Below, in pieces: positions 1 through 11,100 of a stretch of 64,000 bases of DNA; positions within the stretch are counted from its first letter, which is position 1; each line of letters opens with the position of its first letter. The notes beneath the pieces are model-generated. The model did no database searches. It worked only from the letters and a program-made list of their open reading frames with translations, and was not told where the DNA came from. Both the position numbers and the translations under genes were made by a program. This stretch comes from Serripes groenlandicus (Eukaryota > Mollusca > Bivalvia > Cardiida > Cardiidae): contig JASEVX010000012.1 in assembly GCA_031761405.1 (NCBI GenBank), positions 23,795,165 through 23,859,164 on the forward strand, written 5' to 3'.

Positions 1-270
1 ATTTATAAGTCATAAAGTTCAAGACGAAAATAGGGAAAAGTGTGAAATTCGCTAATGCAGCATGAACATTTTAATCATACTATGAAAAACCTGACCCTCT
101 TGATTTTGTTTCCGGAACTGTTACAGATCAGTCTGCGCCAAGCATTCTGATAAAGGTCTGCATTCTCGGTAGCAAGAAATGAATAATAGATGCAGATGCA
201 TATGTTAAAGGTGTATGATAATGAAACGAACGAACAAGAGTACAACTTATAAGGAATACTATATTGCAGT

Positions 271-687
271 AGCGATATCGGATTTCATATTGTACTACGA
301 GGGGCGTGGATAATTGATATCTCACGTGATTGAATGTAGAGAGAGATGTCGAATCGTCCACGCATCGAGTAGACAATATCAAACTTGATATCGCTTCTAC
401 AACATAAGTTTCCTTTTATTGGATTCCGCCAGGAGGCGGCTTCCTGTAGGGATGCTTTCAATTTTCGGTCAAGGAGAATATTTAGACCTGCCAGCGTGAC
501 CACATATCATGATTTCTCTTTGTCCTTTCTAAGTACATTAATTTAAGGTAATGACTTTTAAAACATCCCTTTTACACTCTATATACATGTGTGAGTTTTA
601 CAAATTAAAAACAAAAGACAAAGGCCAGTATATTAATTGAATATACATGTATGTACATTTTTATTTAAGCGAAATTCATACTGTATC
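271..687 (+). repeat. Dispersed repeat with palindromic head (copy A)
   Basis: 271-310 and 357-395 form an imperfect inverted repeat starting AGCGATATC, followed by a body that ends near 687. The body from about 418 recurs inverted at 24336-24600, and the whole unit recurs at 33720-34130. This makes it a dispersed element, not a feature of the duplicated block alone. Confidence 0.65.
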
Positions 688-1659
688 TACTCTGGACAGT
701 CAAATAGATAACCCTTCTATTGAATTTGTAAATGTAGTCTGGTTCCTTAAAATTACATGCTATGATATATTACGCAGTAATTAGACGAAGAAGCCTCGTC
801 CCGTATTCACTTAACTTTTCAATTTAGATATTTGTCTAAATCTAAATCTTAATATTTAGTCCACATTTTAGATTTAATACGTATTCACCAACGCGTTTTA
901 AACCGATCTCAATTTGGTCTAGTGTGTAAATGTCGTAAGCGGCCACGCAGCAACTCTGGTTCCCGAATCAAGTTAAGAGCTAAAATAAAAGACAGTACCA
1001 TTCATCTATAGTATATTTATAGATTTTCATTTTTATCGCAATTTCACATACATTTTTCATTTGCTTTGCTTTTAATAATCTGACTATCTGTTTCAAGACC
1101 AATTTCGTTCTCTTTCGCTGTTGCAGTTCCACATTTCATGAATATCGCGGTAAACACGATATCGGTGTATTTTGCCTAGCCAACAACATGTTTTATCACG
1201 GATGCGATGTGAACATCCAGAATACTTAAATGAAATGAAATCTTCTGGTTCTTACAAACAAAGTGTGATCGGATTAACTGAACTGTATTTAACTTATCAC
1301 TGTAAATGTAGACAGCATTTCATCTCTTAAATCAACTGGTAAATTTACAGTTTGAGAAATAAATTCAAGTAAGTTTTCAAGCACTGGTTTAACGTTTTCA
1401 AAAAAATTGAAACTATTTCCTATGTTAAGCCTTTCCGTTATACGTAGCACATTAAGTAAAAATTGGAACATCTTGCTAAATGAAGGTATAATTTATGGAC
1501 ATAAAGTAGAAAACATTGTAGAAAAAGGATCTTTATCTTATTTCTTCATGTGAAACGAAATATTGCGGCTTCTCTTTGATGCTTTGCATCAAACATCCGT
1601 CTTGTTATATACCTTGCATAAGTTTTAAGACAGAATAAAGACAAAATATACAATTTCTA
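688..1659. other. Non-coding, no feature recognised
   Basis: AT-rich sequence shared with copy B (34131-35990 apart from B-only insertions). A small hairpin GATGCTTTGCATC near 1580 recurs at 35910 and, in related form, at 11410, 19165, 23405 and 50815. It may mark the end of an unclassified repeat family. No reading frame with gene-like features. Confidence 0.4.
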
Positions 1660-3533
1660 TATTTCAATCAAAGTACTGAAGTACTGAAGGTAGAATTGCG
1701 ATCGTTTAAGAAGAGATACAGAAGTGCATATATGAATATTTATTTTACAAAATGTTGACGAACAGACAGACGGAGAGACAGACATCGCCAATCTATAGAC
1801 CGGAATTGCTAGAGCAATCCGGCCAAAAATAACAAAAAATCATCAATTTTAGCAGTAAAATCCTGCCAAGAAGTAATGAATTGAGAAAAAAATGTGCTGA
1901 GAGGTCCATAATTTCAAACTTGCTAAGATTTGGTCTGTGCAATGAATGTACAAATTGAAAAATGTATTGTTGACATGTATTTTCTACACCATCATTGTAA
2001 TGTTGTTTATCATAAATAAAATTATTCCTTTTTTTAAATAAACTTTTAATCAAAATGTGTGTCTCAGTGTTGTCTTCTTCAGCAGTTTGACAGAAACAAA
2101 GCCTAAATCTGAAATTGTGTCAATGTGTTATTTGTCAACTCTGTCCCATAAGTTTTGCTTGTGATTTGAACTCTCATAAAAAAAGCACGGAAAGGGACAA
2201 CTTTCCCAACTTTGATTAAATATGTTTTCAATTAAATTGTAAAAAATCTTTTTCTTGTTTTTTGAAAGTTTTGTCATTATTATTTAAGACGGACATTATA
2301 TACTAGAATAGCCAACTGACTATCATTTGAAAAAGTGTTTCTTATTTAAACCTTTCCCACTTGCATACGTAATTGCAGCCGACGACTTTTGAAAACATTG
2401 ATGCAGAAGAACAAATTGCTCATAACAAGCTTTCTCCTTTTGCAACAATGTTTTCAACTATATTCAATGATTACACTTCCAATAAATGTGATTTTCTGTA
2501 TCTTTGCTCAGATTTTTTTTAATTCGTCTGCTGCAGAGTTTTTATATTGTGGGGTGGGTTGTGATTTGTTAAAGGGCAAGCAGGATTGGGAATTGAGTGT
2601 TGCACTTATCCTAATGAAACACTCGCCTGCCTGTGCATGTTTTAGCTTAACTTAACTTGTTAATGTTCTTTCCATCATCAACTTAGTCATCTGTTAGTAA
2701 TCAACTCTATGAACCAAATAATCGCGTCAAAATCTTGAATCGCGTCAAAATCATAACGAACAAACTGTCAAAATCTAATTTTGAACTGTGTAATACAAAT
2801 TTAGAATAAAAGGATGAATCAGTTATGTTGTAACAACCAATATCCGCGGGTCATTTACCTGATTTTGGCCGAAAGAAATGATCGATTTCTTGCAAGATGT
2901 ATTCGTTATTCGTTCTGCCTATTATAATCAAAGTATTCTAAACGCTTTATAAACAAGTGATTTAAAGCGCTCAAATCATTTGATGAAATTTGTTTCTTTA
3001 GACGCGGACCTTGACGAAAACACCTATCCAAAATGCAAGTCATCGTTAATCGTTGTCGAAGGAATAGATGGACTGAGAGAAAGAGAAAGAAAAGGCTTAG
3101 CAATGCATACTATCTTTATGAATAAGGACATGAACGAATATGTATGGACTAGCGCCTAGAATTTCGTACTAGCCGATCCTTCATTCCACTCGCTTATGCT
3201 AGCGGGCGAGTGGATGTTTACATCTCTGCCGAGAGTGAAAAAAGGGTTACAATTTACAAAGGGTAATTGCGCGGTGCAGTGCTATATTGGCGTAGTGATA
3301 TCTAAATGATTGTGTACACTTTAAATATGATATTTACACTTACAAGACTTGTTATTTTCTATTATAAGCTTGAATAATCGGATTTTTTTTCGTTACTCTA
3401 TGTTTGCTTTTGTGAGCATTCGTAAATTAGTCAAACCAAAAATTGCACTTAATTGTTGGTGGTGAAGGGCATATACATCACGTGACTTCAAACTCACTAT
3501 GACTATGGCAGCCTCTGCGCATGCGCAAGTCTA
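1660..3533. repeat. Segment present only in copy A
   Basis: Copy B goes straight from the equivalent of 1659 to the equivalent of 3534 (near 35997). The segment holds a small hairpin at 1801-1823 and a MITE at about 2350-2568; the rest is unrecognised. It is either an insertion in A or a deletion in B; no clear target duplication was found. Confidence 0.7.
2350..2568. mobile_element. Degenerate TTAA-type palindromic MITE
   Basis: Starts TTAAACCTTTCCCAC and ends near GTTAA at 2572. Contains the family's inner arms: GCCGACGACTTTTGAAAACA on the left and TCGTCTGCTGCAGA on the right. Right terminus diverged. Confidence 0.6.
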
Positions 3534-3872
3534 CCAAAAACGAAATAACACAATTTACATATAAAATAAAATGTATGATTGACGTTTGAACCACGCCCCA
3601 CTTCCTCATTATGGATCACGTGAGTTCATATTTCATTGACGTCATATCATACCATGTATTTGCACCGGGAAAATTGCAGGTATATACTACCAATCTATAT
3701 CAGTCTTTGCATCAACATAGCCTAATCAAGATCTACACTGTTACATATCACTTAAACAAGCTTATTAGAAGATTCTGCGTTCTTGTGTAGTTTCAATAAG
3801 ACTGAGCCGGCTGACAAGATGATCTTGACCTACACTCCTCAGAAGAACTTTTACCGTCGCACTGGCACATAT

Positions 3873-4133
3873 GAGCTGTCCCGCGAGAAAACCAACACTG
3901 CGGCCTATGCGTAGTGTATCGTCCCAGATCAGCCTGTGCAGTCCGCACATACTGATCTGGGCCGAAACATGCCGTCTCAGGGGGATAGAGGTATAGAGTT
4001 GTGATTCCTGAAACAGAAAATCCTCGAAAAGCGAAACGTTTCCGTCCAGGTTAGCCTGCGCGGCATGCTTAACCTGATCGGAATCGATACATTACGCGGA
4101 GTCCATACTGTTGGTTTTCTCGCGGGACGGCTC
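3873..4133. mobile_element. MITE with GAGC..GTCCCGCGAG ends, copy A
   Basis: Left end GAGCTGTCCCGCGAGAAAA is mirrored by TTTTCTCGCGGGACGGCTC at the right end. The inside carries degenerate inverted GATCAGCCTG motifs. Further copies lie at 36337-36843, where a SINE interrupts the right terminal repeat, and at 56906-57161. Confidence 0.8.
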
Positions 4134-4186
4134 ATATATACAATTTAGTCAGAGAACTAGGATGCACAGTAATATTTATATGTGTA

Positions 4187-4560
4187 TGCAACAGTCCTAA
4201 AATATCCGACCTGACCAGGGCTTGAACCTTTGACCGATCGATACGAAGGAGAGTGCTCTACCACGTCGCTTTAAAAGCTGGCTCTATAGCAAGGCAGCAT
4301 ACGTATGTATATATCTTGGCTACATATACCACCTCTTTATTTGAAATTCGATCTCGAACTGCCGGCTTCTGAGAATGTTGTGAAACATTTTCGATGTTGT
4401 TCCTGTGAATAGTGTAGCCCCACGTTGGGCGCCATTGTAACAGCCCCACAAGATTCAACCTGACCAGGGCTCGAACCTTGGAACCTCTTTATACGAAGGC
4501 GAAGGCGAACGCTTTAACACGTCGCTACAAAAACTATATCAATAGCGAGGCAGTATAAGT
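4187..4560 (-). mobile_element. LTR-retroelement remnant with tRNA-like sequence in the repeat (copy A)
   Basis: On the minus strand TGGCGCCCAACGTGGGGC (4417-4434) matches the primer-binding site complementary to a lysine tRNA 3' end. One base away, the plus strand starts TGTAACAG at 4436, as an LTR edge would. Two related units follow each other, starting at 4187 (TGCAACAG) and 4436. Each contains an antisense tRNA-like stretch with a B box read as GGTTCAAGCC or GGTTCGAGCC. No gag or pol remains, so this resembles a TRIM or solo-LTR fragment. Identity of the LTR limits is uncertain. Confidence 0.5.
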
Positions 4561-4620
4561 GTCCCCTTATATATACATTGACTACATACAATTAACATAA
4601 CCACTACGAATAAGTCCTTT

Positions 4621-4826
4621 GTAAACATTTGATATGTTCCTTTCTAATTTATGTTTTTTATACAGCAGATGTGATACCAGCGGTATAAGTGTCTAAGTAA
4701 ATAACATAACTCCTTTGACACACCAGGTTCGATATTACACCACTAAACATTTGCTATTTCCCTCTCTAATTTATGTTTTTTATACAGCAGATGTGATACC
4801 AGCGCTGTCATAGAAACTATCAGTGC
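4621..4826 (-). pseudogene. Two decayed tandem copies of the last exon's 3' end
   Basis: 4743-4826 and 4621-4682 each repeat the end of the exon at 4930-5117, read on the minus strand. The first still encodes TALVSHLLYKKHKLERE in frame and reaches a stop at 4743-4745. The second keeps LVSHLLYKKHKLER. They lie downstream of the real stop codon, separated by shared 3' flank, so the whole terminal region was tandemly duplicated. They lack the upstream half of the exon and its splice acceptor and are probably not translated. Copy B keeps one clear fragment (near 37430-37490). Confidence 0.7.
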
Positions 4827-4929
4827 GACAAGGCAGTATAAGTGTCTCCTTATATATACATTGGATACATATAAATAACATAACCACTAAGAATGATTCC
4901 TTTGACACACCAGGGCCGATATTACACAA

Positions 4930-5117
4930 CTAAACATGTGATATTTCCCTTTCTAATTTATGTTTTTTGTACAGCAGATGTGATACCAGCGCTGTCACAG
5001 CCACTATCAGTGCAACAAGTTTTAAAAAGTTCACAACGTTTTGGTCCATTTGATTAACACGCTCTGGGTCCTTTAACATGGATATATATGCCGGGAAGCA
5101 TATAACGATATATATAC
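4930..5117 (-). CDS. Copy A exon 3 (last coding exon)
   Basis: Acceptor GTTGCAG, then GIYIVICFPAY through to the C-terminal EISHV and stop. Carries the end of membrane segment 3, a charged loop with DPERVNQMDQN, segment 4 and the basic tail. An antisense SINE ends about 60 bases upstream of the acceptor. Confidence 0.88.
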
Positions 5118-8100
5118 CTGCAACATAGAAAACAAAAATATGAGCCATATCTAGCGATCCTCGAGTCTTAATGCACATGCAGCCGAGTCCGGTACCTCAG
5201 TCGGTAGCGACGCGGGCTGTCAATACAGGGGTCTTGCGTTCGAACCCCAGCTCGGCCAACATTCTTCTCCGACGTTTTACAAAATTCACTGTGATCAGCG
5301 TTATTCGTCTTCAACCAATGGGCTTACAGTCTATGTGGAAAAGCAGCCAGTTGCTTTGAAAGTATGTTGTGTGGTGTACCGGTTTCATTAAGCCTTGATA
5401 CACATGAGTTGGTGAACTGGTCGCCGTGATGTGACTGTAAAGTTGTTGAAAACTGCGTTTAACTCCAATCAATCAATCAACCAACTTAAATTGCACCTGT
5501 GTTCAGTGAAGACCCGTGTGGGCCTGTGGATCTGCATCACGGTTAGACCCCCGGTCGAGTAATACCGAATATTTTAACCCTTTTCCACATGCAGACTTTT
5601 GAAAAAATTGTAGCCACATGTGAAATTGCTCATGATGAGCAATTTCTCATTTGGCCACAATGTTTTCAAATTTATTTAACAATTGAACTATCTCTTATGG
5701 AGATCTTTTCAGGTTTTTGTCACTATGTTTTCAAAGTCGTCTGCTGCAGATGTGTTGTATGTGGGTACGGGATACAACTGGTAGTAAAGGTGATATCATT
5801 ATGACTATAGCATCGGTGTCGGGGTATATAAATGAAACTCTGTTGAAAGCGATGTAAAAGAATACACTTTATATATCAGACGATAAACATGCACTTCATT
5901 TACACAAAATACTCCGGCAAAAATAGAAATAAAGCACTGCTTATTTTATATTCACACATTTAATCAGAGCTATAGATAAGTGTAGTTTTGAGTATTGTAA
6001 AATCCTTTTTTTTCGCCCCTGTAACATTATGCTGCGAGTACTCAAAAGAATAGTCTGAATGAGACGATTCATTTGTGTAGCCACAACATAAGGTTTGGTT
6101 GTATCATAGGGAAGATAGTGTGGGGAAAAGATCTGTATACCTCTCCTAATATAAACCTTTGTATACAATGGGAAGCTGACAAAGGCTTAAAAATCACAGC
6201 AGTAAAGGTGAACTTCGACAGGTCGGACACAGGTGTTCAACCTAACTTCGAGCTCATCTCCGCTTATAAACCTATGATGCAACTAGTGGCAGCATGTACT
6301 TCTTATCACATATAAATTAAATCAATCTTATGAGTGATTTAACTTAAATAGCGCATTTTGTTTATTCAAGATCACATAAAATGTGTGTACGTTCGAAAAA
6401 GTTTGTCTGGTATTGTATACTTTGATCTGTATTGTAACATATTATTTCATTGGTCGCTGCTTGCCTTAAAATATCTGTAAATAAAAATGCAGGCCTGTGT
6501 CCGTCCTGTCAATTTTCACCTTTAATGTCTTGAGTATGATTCTAGTCAGTGTGTGTATAACACGTGACTTTAACGTCATGTTTGCATGGTCAGACAGCAA
6601 TAATTGCTCTTGTTAAGAATGTATAAACGATGGTAACTTTGTTATTTTTTCACCCCTTTTAATGAGACATAGCGCAGTCTACGCCGTTTACAATGTCCTA
6701 TATCCGGGTTTTACAGGAGTTTGATTGGTGGTCTAATTTTTTCAAACACTTCGACGAACCTGTTCTCAAAATCCAGAATGATAATGCTCCGGCTGTCGGC
6801 AATTTTAATACATTTTGAGAAAAGGTTCATCGAAGTGTTTGAAAAAACTAAACCACTAATCAAACTCCGCTGAACAACCGGAGATAGGGCTCTGTAAGCG
6901 GCGTAGACTGCGCCATGTTTCATTAAAAATGATAAAGAAATAAACAAATTTAACTTTGTTTTTACTTCTAAACCGAAGAAAAATATTTCTGTCCACCGTA
7001 GCATTTGTGACGTAAAAGTCACGTGGTATACACACACTGCTAGTGTTCGTAAACTGATGGTGTGCGGATAAACGTCCACGTGACCAGTAATAAGGGAAAA
7101 TAGTAAGCTACATTCTGACGCATAGCACTTTATGCGATCGTCCTTTTATAAAATTGTGTATCGGACCAAAATGCAAACATGGGTCAAAACCGACTGACGA
7201 GAAAGCTACATCCCTTGTCTATATATGATAGGGTATACTAGTACATGTTTAATAGCTTGCCAGGCTCCCACGTTTGGATGTTTAATTCAACTTTGTGTCT
7301 TAATATTACTAGAATTCACTATGGACTCTTCCAATTGCAAACAGGGACAAATCCATTTAAACATTGCACCATTCGTTAAAATTGATTAACAATTAGGGAC
7401 ATAAGTGATAATTATATTATCTCCCTTGTCAGATAAAGACCAAGGAAGACCAAATAGTTGGTAGGTCCTTTTAGTTGGAATTCATGTCTTTATCGCTATT
7501 TCGCAATGAGATATTGCAATTACTCTGTACACATTAATCATAAATGTGTTAATTAAAGTGATGATTCAAAAGAGAAAATTTACATAGCAGTGTTTAAAGA
7601 AAACAAATGTGGAACTACTGTTTCAATCTAATAACAGTTGGCCAAGAAAATGCAATTATAAGTGCACCATCCAGTGCAAAGAAACCAATGATAAAAACAG
7701 AGGAAACCAAATGATAGGACCTAGCTAGATGTAGAGAGTATTAAAGGGAGATAACTGACGGATGTTTCCCATTGAGCATGCGTTTCGACTCTAGTTAAAC
7801 ATATCTTCGCATGAAGGAGCGCAATGTACTTATCTTACCTGCCAAAATGATGAATACGTTTGAAATGAAGTCCATCGTTCGGTATACGGATGTGTCCTTG
7901 ACCCTTTTCTGAATCAAGGTCATAACCAGGGCAACGATCATCAAGCAAGCTGCTGAAATAGACAGCATTTTGACAACTGTCCATTCCTTTAATGCATCTG
8001 TAAACAAAATCAAAACTAGTGTAGATTGGGACTTAAGTTCCAATTGCCTTCCTTGAAGCCAAGGTATACCTTTCCATTGAAATCCTTTGTTTTTATCATT

Positions 8101-11100
8101 ATATCCGTTGGGAATATTGCTATTGCTCTCTGGCCTTAAATCTTCTTTAATGCGTTGATTAATTGAAGAAATTAAGCGCCACAGTTTACTGAGAAACTGA
8201 AGAAATAACATTCAGTCGACTTTCATTGTGTTAATTTCTTTGGAACATTGACAATGAATCTAAATAAAAGTTCGACATAAAATTCGAGGGAATACTTCTA
8301 TACACACAGCTCTATCAATTAACTTTGACGCGATATGGGACGGGAAATCTGGAAAAAAAGCACCAGGGAGTATAATCCGTTTTATAAATCAATCCCCGAA
8401 GTCGTTGCATTGTCTCCAAAACTTAGGATCGATGATACTTTCTAAATGATCAAACATTATCAAAACAAAACTAATTATTGATAATGAAGGATCAATGATA
8501 CTTTCTAAATTATCAAACATTATCTTAAAACAAAATTATTTATTGATAATGAAGGATCGATGATACTTTCTAAATTATCAAACATTATCTTAAAACAAAA
8601 CTATTTATTGATAATGAAGGATCGATGATAATTTCTAAATTATCAAACATTATCTTAAGACAAAACTAATTATTGAAAATGAAGGATCGGTGATAATTTC
8701 TAAAATATCAAACATTATCTTAAAACAAAACTATTTATTGATAATGAAGGATCGATGATACTTTCTAAAATATCAAACATTATCTTAAAACAAAACTATT
8801 TATTGATAATGAAGGATCAATGATACTTTCTAAAATATCAAACATTATCTTAAGACAAAACTATTTATTTATAATGAAGGATCGATGATACTTTCAAAAT
8901 TATCAAACATTATCTTAAAACAAAATTAATTATTGATAATGAAGGATCAATGATACTTTCTAAAATATCAAACATTATCTTAAGACAAAACTATATATTG
9001 ATAATGAAGGATCAATGATAATATTAAACATTATCTTAAGACAAAACTAATTATTGATAATAAAGGATCGATGATACTTTTTAAATTATCAAACATTATC
9101 TTAAGACAAAACTATTTATTGGTAATGAAGGATCATGGGGCATAGTTGCAACAACTTGTGAACAGACTTTGGATATTGCCTGTCAATCAAGGGGCTGGAT
9201 GAATTTGAACCCCAGCTGTCGAGCCGTGATAAATCGGCCGGCAGCAACGTCGGATATCGATCCGGCTCGAAACACGGCTCGGCCATTCATTCTTACCGAT
9301 GTGTGAAAAATCATTGTGACAAGCGTCATTCGTTTTTCATCGATAGGTTAAATAGTCTATGTTGGAAGGTAGCCAGTTGCCTGCTAAGAATTGTGTGTGG
9401 AAAGCATTATTGTGTATAGACGTAACTCTTGAATTGTAAGATATGAACGTTCCGTGTTACTGACGATATGCAACAATAAATAGGCGATACCTGGTTTTGT
9501 ATTGTGCAACGATGCGCGTAGACAAAGTGATTTCTTGCCAGATCGAAGCGTGAAAGAGAAGTAATTCTGTCCACGATCCGTTTGCTTTAAATCTAGTTTG
9601 ACCTTTAGGACAGAATAAAGAGTACATGTTCTTATCCCATTTTTGGGATAGGGGCTTTTCGCCCCTATTCCATGCATAGCCTGCTTTCGAAAAGTCGGCT
9701 TACGGATGCAACCATGGATTACTATTGAACTCCTCCGCGAAAATCCGAGTTTTTATTGGTTTTAATTTACTTTTACAACGATTTCATTGGTTCGACCGAA
9801 TCACGAACAACAATCCGCTTTCATAAATTAATGAGACAAAATAGTTCCAATGAGTGAAACACACTCTGACACATGATTGACCTCAATGTCAGTGTTGTTA
9901 GTTAATGTCAACATACACACGTCAATATGTAATCTAGTCCTAGATGTCAAATAAACTAGAAATGTAGTCTAAATAGGTTTTTGTCAAACTGAACCTTGTA
10001 CAGGCCCTTTCGGAGATTCAATTAAACTACAAATACATTACAAATGCCATAACATGTCAACCCTTTCCTAAACACAGACGTGATTTGACGCATAGAACCA
10101 GTCTTCTGTAATCAATACTGTATGTGTTGTCTCTATCTGTAAAGCTTGGAGGCATTATCCGGCGTCCGGCAGGCTGTCTGCCTGAATGTGCATTCGTCCG
10201 TTCGTCATGGTTTGCATTTATTGGTCAGAACGTTGTTTCTGTTTGGCAGAATCATTTCGAAGTGGTCACACTTATACCGTGTTCAGAAGAACGGCAAAAT
10301 ACTAGGTACATAACTCCATGTTTCCTTATGTAGTTCAGCCATTTTCTTAATTAATTTCCATTGTATTCATTTAAAACTTAGAATGTAGGTCACTTATAAC
10401 CAACAGATGTGCAGTGCACCATTATCGAAACTTTAGCATGCTGTGTTTGGAGTGTGTATACTTTTTTTCTTTCCATGTTCTCACTTATTATATGACTTTC
10501 GCGTGCAACACATGCGTGCCTTGAAATGCTCTTGTTCGTTAATGAGTGCTTCCCCAAGCTTTGTACTTTGTCCGGAGCGTCTGTTCATTCATCCGTCCGT
10601 GTGTTCGTTACGGTTTACATTTATGGGTCAAAACTTTGTTTCTGTTTGGCAGATCCATTTCAAAGTCGTCACACTTATACATTGGGATGAGGAAACCAAT
10701 CCAATATTTCGAACGCAAATCTGATCTGTTATTTTAGGTATAAACTCATTTGATCATATATTTCTTTGGTCATTGTCTCAATAGATGTTCAATGAATCAA
10801 TATAATACTTCGTGTATATGAAACTAATAGTCTACTGATGTCCATTGCACAATAAACATAACTCTATCATGCTTTCGATTGTCTTTCATTTATGATCATA
10901 ATTCCAATATATATTGTGGATCTTAAGGGTTTTCTGAACTGGAAATATTTTAATTAGGGTCGCTCCTGAGGTTTTTGTCAATCTTTTGTCCTTCTAGATT
11001 TATTTTGTTTATACAAGATAAGGGTCAAACTTTGATAAATTAGGTATTGGTTATTGGCAGGTAATCTGTGTTGTTTAAAATATTTGGTTTGGTTTTTTAA

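Noticed and set aside
4258..4458. 66-codon minus-strand frame nearly identical in both copies
   Set aside because: Overlaps the LTR-like repeat and primer-binding site; conservation reflects the duplication.
6711..7079. 122-codon minus-strand frame
   Set aside because: Lies in the hairpin of a 493-bp MITE absent from copy B.
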